10,476 nt of DNA from Saccoglossus kowalevskii (taxonomy: Eukaryota > Hemichordata > Enteropneusta > Harrimaniidae): the NCBI RefSeq assembly GCF_000003605.2, contig NW_003144566.1, positions 1 to 10,476 on the forward strand. The letters are read 5' to 3'. This document shows, in pieces, positions 1 through 8,250 of this stretch. How positions within the stretch are numbered: the first letter of the stretch is position 1; every line of letters starts with the position of its first letter. The notes below the pieces were generated by a model. That model had not been told where the DNA came from and made no database searches. It saw nothing but the letters and a program-made list of their open reading frames with translations. The position numbers were made by a program, and so were the translations under genes.

Positions 1-81
1 TAGTAATGGATGATGCAATGCATACAAGGTAATGCTTGTAAATGCGAATGATGCAATGTATATAAGGTAATGCTAGTAAAT
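1..81. repeat. Irregular left-edge monomers with scattered indels
   Basis: This stretch corresponds to 8576-8657, the end of a 555-bp higher-order unit, but differs by three one-base indels. One A is missing from the AAAT run near base 6, one A is missing from GGAATG near base 10, and a C is inserted near base 45 (AAATGCGAATG). These give a 36-bp monomer (8-43) and a 38-bp monomer (44-81). In the remaining 10.4 kb the only length change is one recurrent single-base deletion. Concentrated, unshared indels at a sequence edge look more like low-quality consensus at a contig end than biology, though edge decay of a real array cannot be excluded. Confidence 0.8.
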
Positions 82-85
82 GGAA

Positions 86-94
86 TGATGCAAT
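86..94 (+). other. TGATGCAAT element, match to the ATF4-C/EBP composite site (first in the regular array)
   Basis: Bases 5-13 of the consensus monomer read TGATGCAAT. This fits the published C/EBP-ATF response element (CARE, also called amino-acid response element) consensus TGATGNAAN, and its complement ATTGCATCA is the form known from the CHOP promoter. By manual count about 215 of 283 monomers keep it exactly. 28 monomers have the GATGTA form (TGATGTAAT in all but the one at 5221) and 29 have TGACGTAAT. The nine 36-bp monomers lose it. Binding is not shown by sequence, and a 9-bp match inside one monomer is automatically multiplied by the array. Confidence 0.3.
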
Positions 95-340
95 GCATAC
101 ATGGTATTGCTAGTAAATGGAATGATGCAATGCATACAAGGTAATGCTAGTAAATGGAATGATGCAATGCATACATGGTAAAGCTAGTGAATGGAATGAT
201 GCAATGCATACATGGTAATGCTAGTAAATGGAATGATGCAATGCATACATGGTAATGCTTGTAAATGGAATGACGTAATGCATACATGGTAATGCTAGTA
301 AATGGAATGATGTAATGCACACATGGTAATGCTAGTAAAT

Positions 341-414
341 AGAATGATGCAATGCACACATGGGAATACTAGTAAACAGAATGATGCAATGCATACAAGG
401 CAATGCTAGTAAAT
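341..414. repeat. Linked marker pair: GGGAATAC/AAAC monomer plus AAGGC monomer (first of 18)
   Basis: A monomer with GGGAATAC and an AAAC ending is always followed by one with AAGGCAATG. The pair starts at 341, 896, 1376, 2375, 2855, 3262, 3706, 4075, 4555, 5665, 6515, 6884, 7291, 7844, 8473, 8917, 9472 and 10027. The spacings are 555, 480, 999, 480, 407, 444, 369, 480, 1110, 850, 369, 407, 553, 629, 444, 555 and 555 bp. The pair is a good landmark for the higher-order map and shows that the unit is a variable-length mosaic, with 555 bp as its most regular form. The monomer at 1376 has TATT in place of TAGT. Confidence 0.93.
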
Positions 415-613
415 GGAATGATGCAATGTATACATGGTAATGCTTGTAAATAGAATGATGCAATGCACACATGGTAATACTAGTAAATAGAATGATGCAA
501 TGCATACAAGGTAATGCTAGTAAATGGAATGATGCAATGCATACATGGTATTGCTAGTAAATGGAATGATGCAATGCATACAAGGTAATGCTTGTAAATG
601 GAATGATGCAATG

Positions 614-621
614 TATATAAG
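614..621 (+). other. TATATAAG octamer in a monomer variant (TATA-box-like, one of six)
   Basis: The last monomer of the 555-bp unit has GTATATAAGG where the consensus has GCATACATGG. This creates TATATAAG, a match to the TATA-box consensus. It occurs at 59-66, 614-621, 3424-3431, 8635-8642, 9190-9197 and 9745-9752. There is no gene downstream and no other promoter element, so this is recorded as a sequence variant, not as a promoter. Confidence 0.3.
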
Positions 622-636
622 GTAATGCTAGTAAAT

Positions 637-1080
637 GGAATGATGCAATGCATACATGGTATTGCTAGTAAATGGAATGATGCAATGCATACAAGGTAAT
701 GCTAGTAAATGGAATGATGCAATGCATACATGGTAAAGCTAGTGAATGGAATGATGCAATGCATACATGGTAATGCTAGTAAATGGAATGATGCAATGCA
801 TACATGGTAATGCTTGTAAATGGAATGACGTAATGCATACATGGTAATGCTAGTAAATGGAATGATGTAATGCACACATGGTAATGCTAGTAAATAGAAT
901 GATGCAATGCACACATGGGAATACTAGTAAACAGAATGATGCAATGCATACAAGGCAATGCTAGTAAATGGAATGATGCAATGTATACATGGTAATGCTT
1001 GTAAATAGAATGATGCAATGCACACATGGTAATACTAGTAAATAGAATGATGCAATGCATACAAGGTAATGCTAGTAAAT
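637..1080. repeat. 555-bp higher-order repeat, left copy 2, truncated after 12 monomers
   Basis: The first 12 monomers of the 15-monomer unit are repeated without visible change. At 1081 the expected ATTGC monomer is replaced by an AAGG/AATAC/TTGT monomer followed by a 36-bp monomer. The junction is a clean switch from one higher-order arrangement to another at a monomer boundary, as expected from unequal exchange between out-of-register copies. Together with copy 1, bases 82-1080 match 8658-9656 over 999 bp with no difference that I could see. Confidence 0.9.
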
Positions 1081-1117
1081 GGAATGATGCAATGCATACA
1101 AGGTAATACTTGTAAAT

Positions 1118-1153
1118 GGAATGATGAATGCATACATGGTAATGCTAGTCAAT
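1118..1153. repeat. 36-bp monomer subtype (first of nine)
   Basis: This monomer reads GATGAATGC, or GATGAACGC in two cases, where the consensus has GATGCAATGC. It has lost one C and is 36 bp long. The same form is found at 2597-2632, 3928-3963, 4297-4332, 5887-5922, 6737-6772, 7513-7548, 7697-7732 and 10249-10284. In all nine cases the preceding monomer is an AAGG/TTGT type, so the deletion arose once in that context and spread with its neighbours. It explains every non-multiple of 37 among the block offsets, such as 480, 369, 850 and 553 bp. Confidence 0.93.
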
Positions 1154-1375
1154 GGAATGATGCAATGCATACATGGTAATGCTTGTAAATGGAATGACGT
1201 AATGCATACATGGTAATGCTAGTAAATGGAATGATGTAATGCACACATGGTAATGCTAGTAAATGGAATGATGCAATGCATACATGGTAATGCTTGTAAA
1301 TGGAATGACGTAATGCATACATGGTAATGCTAGTAAATGGAATGATGTAATGCACACATGGTAATGCTAGTAAAT
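1154..1375. repeat. 111-bp trimer in tandem duplicate (TTGT, GACGT, GATGTA)
   Basis: The trimer at 1154-1264 is repeated directly at 1265-1375 with no visible difference. The same duplication exists at 4333-4554 inside the second copy of segment A. Versions with substitutions lie at 2633-2854 (CTCGT in the monomer at 2670, TAACGC in that at 2781) and at 3040-3261 (AAGG in the monomer at 3077, GATGCA in that at 3114). Elsewhere, as in the 555-bp unit, the trimer is single. Local expansion of a three-monomer block is the simplest explanation. Confidence 0.88.
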
Positions 1376-1560
1376 AGAATGATGCAATGCACACATGGGA
1401 ATACTATTAAACAGAATGATGCAATGCATACAAGGCAATGCTAGTAAATGGAATGATGCAATGTATACATGGTATTGCTAGTAAATGGAATGATGCAATG
1501 CATACAAGGTAATGCTTGTAAATGGAATGATGCAATGTATACATGGTAATGCTAGTAAAT
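1265..1560. repeat. 296-bp eight-monomer block (four copies)
   Basis: The order is TTGT; GACGT; GATGTA; GGGAATAC/AAAC; AAGGC; GTATAC with ATTGC; AAGG with TTGT; GTATAC with TAGT. It recurs at 2744-3039, 4444-4739 and 7733-8028. What follows each copy differs between sites: plain TTGT at 1561, 3040 and 4740, but an irregular monomer at 8029. The block is therefore a shared module joined to different neighbours. Confidence 0.85.
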
Positions 1561-1856
1561 GGAATGATGCAATGCATACATGGTAATGCTTGTAAATGGA
1601 ATGACGTAATGCATACAAGGTAATGCTAGTAAATGGAATGATGCAATGCATACATGGTAATGCTTGTAAATGGAATGATGCAATGCATACATGGTAATGC
1701 TAGTAAATGAAATGATGCAATGCATACATGGTAATGCTTGTAAATGGAATGATGCAATGCATACATGGTAATGCTAGTAAATGGAATGATGCAATGCATA
1801 TATGGTAATGCTTGTAAATGGAATGATGCAATGCATACATGGTAATGCTAGTAAAT
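1450..1856. repeat. 74-bp dimer zone, alternating TAGT and TTGT monomers
   Basis: Eleven successive monomers alternate strictly between a TAGT and a TTGT ending, giving a 74-bp sub-period. The same run is present at 4629-5035 as part of duplicated segment A. The most regular part is 1635-1856, where the alternating monomers are otherwise close to consensus. No other part of the window has such a long alternation. Confidence 0.85.
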
Positions 1857-1893
1857 GGAATGATGCAATGTACACATGGTAATACTAGTGAAT

Positions 1894-2078
1894 AGAATGA
1901 TGCAATGCATACAAGGTAATGCTAGTAAATAGCATGATGTAATGCACACATGGTAATGCTAGTAAATAGAATGATGCAATGCACACATGGTAATACTAGT
2001 AAATAGAATGATGCAATGCATACAAAGTAATGCTAGTAAATAGAATGATGTAATGCACACATGGTAATGCTAGTAAAT
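1894..2078. repeat. 111-bp AG-start trimer zone, about 1.7 copies
   Basis: Monomers beginning AG rather than GG are arranged as AAGG; GATGTA with ACAC; ACAC with AATAC. This occurs once in full (1894-2004) and once for two monomers (2005-2078). It corresponds to 5073-5368 in the other copy of segment A, where the trimer is expanded. Private bases here are AGCATG in the monomer at 1931 and AAAGT in that at 2005. Confidence 0.85.
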
Positions 2079-2189
2079 GGAATGATGCAATGCATACATG
2101 GTAATGCTTGTAAATGGAATGATGCAATGCATACATGGTAATGCTAGTAAATGGAATGATGCAATGCACACATGGTAATACTAGTAAAT

Positions 2190-2824
2190 AGAATGATGCA
2201 ATGCATACAAGGTAATGCTAGTAAATAGAATGATGCAATGCACACATGGTAATGCTAGTAAATGGAATGATGCAATGCATACATGGTAATGCTTGTAAAT
2301 GCAATGACGTAATGCATACATGGTAATGCTAGTAAATGGAATGATGTAATGCACACATGGTAATGCTAGTAAATAGAATGATGCAATGCACACATGGGAA
2401 TACTAGTAAACAGAATGATGCAATGCATACAAGGCAATGCTAGTAAATGGAATGATGCAATGTATACATGGTAATGCTTGTAAATAGAATGATGCAATGC
2501 ACACATGGTAATACTAGTAAATAGAATGATGCAATGCATACAAGGTAATGCTAGTAAATGGAATGATGCAATGCATACAAGGTAATGCTTGTAAATGGAA
2601 TGATGAATGCATACATGGTAATGCTAGTAAATGGAATGATGCAATGCATACATGGTAATGCTTGTAAATGGAATGACGTAATGCATACATGGTAATGCTC
2701 GTAAATGGAATGATGTAATGCACACATGGTAATGCTAGTAAATGGAATGATGCAATGCATACATGGTAATGCTTGTAAATGGAATGACGTAATGCATACA
2801 TGGTAACGCTAGTAAATGGAATGA
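2190..2824. repeat. 635-bp segment identical to 9842-10476
   Basis: Monomer by monomer this segment matches the last 635 bases of the window at an offset of 7652 bp. The match includes three rare variants: GCAATGACGT in the monomer at 2301 (9953), CTCGT in that at 2670 (10322), and TAACGC in that at 2781 (10433). I found no difference. The second copy runs into the window end, so the real shared segment may be longer. Upstream, homology stops at 2189/9841. Confidence 0.92.
2264..2743. repeat. 480-bp block shared with 7180-7659
   Basis: Thirteen monomers (12 of 37 bp plus one of 36 bp) match at an offset of 4916 bp. The rare GCAATGACGT start is shared at 2301, 7217 and also 9953. The main difference seen is CTCGT here against CTAGT in the monomer at 7586. 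It overlaps the 635-bp identical segment, which shows that duplicated tracts are nested. Confidence 0.85.
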
Positions 2825-3039
2825 TGTAATGCACACATGGTAATGCTAGTAAATAGAATGATGCAATGCACACATGGGAATACTAGTAAACAGAATGATG
2901 CAATGCATACAAGGCAATGCTAGTAAATGGAATGATGCAATGTATACATGGTATTGCTAGTAAATGGAATGATGCAATGCATACAAGGTAATGCTTGTAA
3001 ATGGAATGATGCAATGTATACATGGTAATGCTAGTAAAT

Positions 3040-3890
3040 GGAATGATGCAATGCATACATGGTAATGCTTGTAAATGGAATGACGTAATGCATACAAGGT
3101 AATGCTAGTAAATGGAATGATGCAATGCACACATGGTAATGCTAGTAAATGGAATGATGCAATGCATACATGGTAATGCTTGTAAATGGAATGACGTAAT
3201 GCATACATGGTAATGCTAGTAAATGGAATGATGTAATGCACACATGGTAATGCTAGTAAATAGAATGATGCAATGCACACATGGGAATACTAGTAAACAG
3301 AATGATGCAATGCATACAAGGCAATGCTAGTAAATGGAATGATGCAATGTATACATGGTATTGCTAGTAAATGGAATGATGCAATGCATACAAGGTAATG
3401 CTTGTAAATGGAATGATGCAATGTATATAAGGTAATGCTAGTAAATGGAATGATGCAATGCATACATGGTATTGCTAGTAAATGGAATGATGCAATGCAT
3501 ACAAGGTAATGCTAGTAAATGGAATGATGCAATGCATACATGGTAATGCTAGTGAATGGAATGATGCAATGCATACATGGTAATGCTAGTAAATGGAATG
3601 ATGCAATGCATACATGGTAATGCTTGTAAATGGAATGACGTAATGCATACATGGTAATGCTAGTAAATGGAATGATGTAATGCACACATGGTAATGCTAG
3701 TAAATAGAATGATGCAATGCACACATGGGAATACTAGTAAACAGAATGATGCAATGCATAGAAGGCAATGCTAGTAAATGGAATGATGCAATGTATACAT
3801 GGTAATGCTTGTAAATAGAATGATGCAATGCACACATGGTAATACTAGTAAATAGAATGATGCAATGCATACAAGGTAATGCTAGTAAAT
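3040..3890. repeat. 851-bp segment shared with 8251-9101
   Basis: Twenty-three monomers match at an offset of 5211 bp. The two differences seen are AATGC here against AAAGC in the monomer at 3521/8732, and ATAGAAGGC here against ATACAAGGC at 3743/8954. Homology ends where 3891 becomes an AAGG/TTGT monomer and 9102 an ATTGC monomer. The segment contains a partial 555-bp higher-order unit. Confidence 0.87.
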
Positions 3891-4148
3891 GGAATGATGC
3901 AATGCATACAAGGTAATGCTTGTAAATGGAATGATGAACGCATACATGGTAATGCTAGTAAATGGAATGATGCAATGCATACATGGTAATGCTTGTAAAT
4001 GGAATGACGTAATGCATACATGGTAATGCTAGTAAATGGAATGATGTAATGCACACATGGTAATGCTAGTAAATAGAATGATGCAATGCACACATGGGAA
4101 TACTAGTAAACAGAATGATGCAATGCATACAAGGCAATGCTAGTAAAT
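3484..4148. repeat. 665-bp segment shared with 6293-6957
   Basis: Seventeen 37-bp monomers and one 36-bp monomer match at an offset of 2809 bp. Two variants tie the copies together: ATAGAAGGC at 3743/6552 and GATGAACGC in the 36-bp monomers at 3928/6737. The differences seen are GG against AG at the first monomer start and CTAGT against CAAGT at 4112/6921. Confidence 0.88.
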
Positions 4149-5922
4149 GGAATGATGCAATGTATACATGGTAATGCTTGTAAATAGAATGATGCAATGC
4201 ACACATGGTAATACTAGTAAATAGAATGATGCAATGCATACAAGGTAATGCTAGTAAATGGAATGATGCAATGCATACAAGGTAATACTTGTAAATGGAA
4301 TGATGAATGCATACATGGTAATGCTAGTCAATGGAATGATGCAATGCATACATGGTAATGCTTGTAAATGGAATGACGTAATGCATACATGGTAATGCTA
4401 GTAAATGGAATGATGTAATGCACACATGGTAATGCTAGTAAATGGAATGATGCAATGCATACATGGTAATGCTTGTAAATGGAATGACGTAATGCATACA
4501 TGGTAATGCTAGTAAATGGAATGATGTAATGCACACATGGTAATGCTAGTAAATAGAATGATGCAATGCACACATGGGAATACTAGTAAACAGAATGATG
4601 CAATGCATACAAGGCAATGCTAGTAAATGGAATGATGCAATGTATACATGGTATTGCTAGTAAATGGAATGATGCAATGCATACAAGGTAATGCTTGTAA
4701 ATGGAATGATGCAATGTATACATGGTAATGCTAGTAAATGGAATGATGCAATGCATACATGGTAATGCTTGTAAATGGAATGACGTAATGCATACAAGGT
4801 AATGCTAGTAAATGGAATGATGCAATGCATACATGGTAATGCTTGTAAATGGAATGATGCAATGCATACATGGTAATGCTAGTAAATGAAATGATGCAAT
4901 GCATACATGGTAATGCTTGTAAATGGAATGATGCAATGCATACATGGTAATGCTAGTAAATGGAATGATGCAATGCATATATGGTAATGCTTGTAAATGG
5001 AATGATGCAATGCATACATGGTAATGCTAGTAAATGGAATGATGCAATGTACACATGGTAATACTAGTGAATAGAATGATGCAATGCATACAAGGTAATG
5101 CTAGTAAATAGCATGATGTAATGCACACATGGTAATGCTAGTAAATAGAATGATGCAATGCACACATGGTAATACTAGTAAATAGAATGATGCAATGCAT
5201 ACAAGGTAATGCTAGTAAATAGAATGTTGTAATGCACACATGGTAATGCTAGTAAATAGAATGATGCAATGCACACATGGTAATACTAGTAAATAGAATG
5301 ATGCAATGCATACAAGGTAATGCTAGTAAATAGAATGATGTAATGCACACATGGTAATGCTAGTAAATGGAATGATGCAATGCATACATGGTAATGCTTG
5401 TAAATGGAATGATGCAATGCATACATGGTAATGCTAGTAAATGGAATGATGCAATGCACACATGGTAATACTAGTAAATAGAATGATGCAATGCATACAA
5501 GGTAATGCTAGTAAATAGAATGATGCAATGCACACATGGTAATGCTAGTAAATGGAATGATGCAATGCATACATGGTAATGCTTGTAAATGGAATGACGT
5601 AATGCATACATGGTAATGCTAGTAAATGGAATGATGTAATGCACACATGGTAATGCTAGTAAATAGAATGATGCAATGCACACATGGGAATACTAGTAAA
5701 CAGAATGATGCAATGCATACAAGGCAATGCTAGTAAATGAAATGATGCAATGTATACATGGTAATGCTTGTAAATAGAATGATGCAATGCACACATGGTA
5801 ATACTAGTAAATAGAATGATGCAATGCATACAAGGTAATGCTAGTAAATGGAATGATGCAATGCATACAAGGTAATGCTTGTAAATGGAATGATGAATGC
5901 ATACATGGTATTGCTAGTAAAT
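3964..5922. repeat. Long duplicated segment A, copy 2 (about 1.96 kb, with an extra 111-bp trimer)
   Basis: This is the second copy of 785-2632, longer by exactly three monomers. The extra trimer lies within 5184-5368. Before it the offset to copy 1 is 3179 bp, and after it 3290 bp. The last monomer (5887-5922, 36 bp) already carries ATTGC where copy 1 has AATGC, and homology stops at 5923. The left limit is 3964, because the preceding monomer is a 36-bp form at 3928 but a normal TAGT form at 748. Confidence 0.9.
5073..5368. repeat. 111-bp AG-start trimer zone, expanded by one copy
   Basis: This is the same trimer as at 1894-2078 but with one more copy: 5073-5183, 5184-5294 and two monomers at 5295-5368. 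The extra trimer accounts for the whole length difference between the two copies of segment A. The monomer at 5221 has ATGTTGT where its sisters at 5110 and 5332 have ATGATGT. Because copy 1 has its own substitution in this zone, which trimer is the added one cannot be fixed by eye. Confidence 0.85.
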
Positions 5923-6329
5923 GGAATGATGCAATGCATACAAGGTAATGCTAGTAAATGGAATGATGCAATGCATACATGGCAATGCTAGTGAATGGAA
6001 TGATGCAATGCATACATGGTAATGCTAGTAAATGGAATGATGCAATGCATACATGGTAATGCTACTAAATGGAATGATGCAATGCACACATGGTAATGCT
6101 AGTAAATGGAATGATGCAATGCATACATGGTAATGCTAGTAAATAGAATGATGCAATACATACATTGTAATGCTAGTAAATGGAAAGATGCAATGCATAC
6201 ATGGTAATGCTAGTAAATAGAATGATGCAATGCATACATTGTAATGCTAGTAAATGGAATGATGCAATGCATACATGGTAATGCTAGTAAATAGAATGAT
6301 GCAATGCATACAAGGTAATGCTAGTAAAT
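5923..6329. repeat. Irregular zone of TAGT-only monomers with private variants
   Basis: Eleven monomers contain no TTGT, GACGT, GATGTA or GGGAATAC type, unlike the flanking blocks. They carry bases seen nowhere else or rarely: ATGGCAATG at 5960, CTACT at 6034, CAATACATAC with ATTGT at 6145, GGAAAGATG at 6182 and ATTGT at 6219. Within it, 6108-6255 is a 74-bp GG/AG dimer repeated twice, linked by the shared ATTGT. The zone has not been homogenised with the rest of the window, so it may be older or recently brought in from another part of the array. Confidence 0.82.
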
Positions 6330-6957
6330 GGAATGATGCAATGCATACATGGTAATGCTAGTGAATGGAATGATGCAATGCATACATGGTAATGCTAGTA
6401 AATGGAATGATGCAATGCATACATGGTAATGCTTGTAAATGGAATGACGTAATGCATACATGGTAATGCTAGTAAATGGAATGATGTAATGCACACATGG
6501 TAATGCTAGTAAATAGAATGATGCAATGCACACATGGGAATACTAGTAAACAGAATGATGCAATGCATAGAAGGCAATGCTAGTAAATGGAATGATGCAA
6601 TGTATACATGGTAATGCTTGTAAATAGAATGATGCAATGCACACATGGTAATACTAGTAAATAGAATGATGCAATGCATACAAGGTAATGCTAGTAAATG
6701 GAATGATGCAATGCATACAAGGTAATGCTTGTAAATGGAATGATGAACGCATACATGGTAATGCTAGTAAATGGAATGATGCAATGCATACATGGTAATG
6801 CTTGTAAATGGAATGACGTAATGCATACATGGTAATGCTAGTAAATGGAATGATGTAATGCACACATGGTAATGCTAGTAAATAGAATGATGCAATGCAC
6901 ACATGGGAATACTAGTAAACAGAATGATGCAATGCATACAAGGCAATGCAAGTAAAT
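6293..6957. repeat. 665-bp segment shared with 3484-4148
   Basis: This is the second copy of 3484-4148. It follows the irregular zone at 5923-6329 and is followed by a different series (GTATAC with ATTGC at 6958). The monomer at 6921 has GCAAGT where all its sisters have GCTAGT. Confidence 0.88.
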
Positions 6958-7179
6958 GGAATGATGCAATGTATACATGGTATTGCTAGTAAATGGAATG
7001 ATACAATGCATACAAGGTAATGCTTGTAAATGGAATGATGCAATGTATACATGGTAATGCTAGTAAATGGAATGATGCAATGCATACATGGTAATGCTTG
7101 TAAATGGAATGACGTAATGCATACAAGGTAATGCTAGTAAATGGAATGATGCAATGCATACATAGTAATGCTTGTAAAT
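6958..7179. repeat. Six-monomer connecting stretch between duplicated segments
   Basis: The order is ATTGC, AAGG/TTGT, GTATAC/TAGT, plain TTGT, GACGT/AAGG, TTGT. This follows 1450-1671 (offset 5508 bp), with private substitutions at 6995 (GATACAATG) and 7143 (ATAGT). Including 6884-6957, the match to 2855-3113 also holds as far as 7142. It is ordinary array sequence with nothing besides monomers. Confidence 0.8.
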
Positions 7180-7659
7180 GGAATGATGCAATGCATACAT
7201 GGTAATGCTTGTAAATGCAATGACGTAATGCATACATGGTAATGCTAGTAAATGGAATGATGTAATGCACACATGGTAATGCTAGTAAATAGAATGATGC
7301 AATGCACACATGGGAATACTAGTAAACAGAATGATGCAATGCATACAAGGCAATGCTAGTAAATGGAATGATGCAATGTATACATGGTAATGCTTGTAAA
7401 TAGAATGATGCAATGCACACATGGTAATACTAGTAAATAGAATGATGCAATGCATACAAGGTAATGCTAGTAAATGGAATGATGCAATGCATACAAGGTA
7501 ATGCTTGTAAATGGAATGATGAATGCATACATGGTAATGCTAGTAAATGGAATGATGCAATGCATACATGGTAATGCTTGTAAATGGAATGACGTAATGC
7601 ATACATGGTAATGCTAGTAAATGGAATGATGTAATGCACACATGGTAATGCTAGTAAAT
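7180..7659. repeat. 480-bp block shared with 2264-2743
   Basis: This is the second copy of the block at 2264-2743. Its last five monomers (7476-7659) are then duplicated in tandem. The monomer just before it, at 7143, has ATAGT in place of ATGGT, a private substitution. Confidence 0.85.
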
Positions 7660-7843
7660 GGAATGATGCAATGCATACAAGGTAATGCTTGTAAATGGAA
7701 TGATGAATGCATACATGGTAATGCTAGTAAATGGAATGATGCAATGCATACATGGTAATGCTTGTAAATGGAATGACGTAATGCATACATGGTAATGCTA
7801 GTAAATGGAATGATGTAATGCACACATGGTAATGCTAGTAAAT
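7476..7843. repeat. 184-bp pentamer in perfect tandem duplicate
   Basis: Five monomers (AAGG/TTGT, the 36-bp form, TTGT, GACGT, GATGTA) at 7476-7659 are repeated at 7660-7843 with no difference seen. Both copies contain the 36-bp monomer, so the repeat is 184 rather than 185 bp. No other place in the window has two 36-bp monomers this close together. The pattern is that of a recent local duplication. Confidence 0.9.
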
Positions 7844-8028
7844 AGAATGATGCAATGCACACATGGGAATACTAGTAAACAGAATGATGCAATGCATACA
7901 AGGCAATGCTAGTAAATGGAATGATGCAATGTATACATGGTATTGCTAGTAAATGGAATGATGCAATGCATACAAGGTAATGCTTGTAAATGGAATGATG
8001 CAATGTATACATGGTAATGCTAGTAAAT

Positions 8029-8250
8029 GGAATGATGCAATGCATTCAAGGTAATGCTGGTAAATGGAATGATGCAATGCATACATGGTAATGCTAGTAA
8101 ATAGAATGATGCAATGCATACATGGTAATGCTAGTATATGGAATGATGCAATGTATACATGGTAATGCTAGTAAATAGAATGATGCAATGCATACATGGT
8201 AATGCTAGTAAATGGAATGATGCAATGCATACATGGTAATGCTAGTAAAT
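8029..8250. repeat. Second irregular zone of TAGT-only monomers
   Basis: Six monomers lack the TTGT type and carry private bases: CATTCAAGG and CTGGT in the monomer at 8029, and a TATAT ending at 8103. GG- and AG-start monomers alternate (8066, 8103, 8140, 8177, 8214), giving a 74-bp dimer sub-period like that in 6108-6329. It separates the block at 7733-8028 from the segment beginning at 8251. Confidence 0.8.

Larger units (their letters stand above)
82..636. repeat. 555-bp higher-order repeat (15 monomers), left copy 1
   Basis: Fifteen monomers in fixed order: ATTGC type; AAGG; AAAGC with TGAAT ending; plain TAGT; plain TTGT; GACGT; GATGTA with ACAC; GGGAATAC with AAAC ending; AAGGC; GTATAC with TTGT; AG-start ACAC with AATAC; AG-start AAGG; ATTGC; AAGG with TTGT; TATATAAGG. 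The same order restarts at 637. This stretch is identical by eye to 8658-9212 near the other end of the window. 555 bp is exactly 15 x 37. Confidence 0.93.
785..2632. repeat. Long duplicated segment A, copy 1 (about 1.85 kb)
   Basis: The order of about 50 monomers here is repeated at 3964-5922. The offset is 3179 bp up to about 2078 and 3290 bp after that. The 111-bp change in offset is one extra trimer in the second copy. Shared rare variants include the TAGTCAAT ending (1118-1153 and 4297-4332), AAATGAAATG (around 1708 and 4887), ATATATGG in the monomer at 1783/4962, and AGCATGATGTAATG at 1931/5110. I saw only a handful of substitutions: TATT for TAGT in the monomer at 1376, AAAGT at 2005, ATGTTGT at 5221, GC for GG at 2301, GA for GG at 5739, and ATTGC at 5887. 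Confidence 0.9.

Noticed and set aside
2514-2873. Minus-strand open reading frames (70-119 codons, about 20 across the window) as protein-coding genes
   Set aside because: All have the same period-37 peptide and end at the same CTA of TAGT-type monomers. They have no unique domain, and the frames persist through 36-bp monomers simply because the strand is poor in stops. No promoter, splice or polyadenylation context is visible. The plus strand is full of stops.
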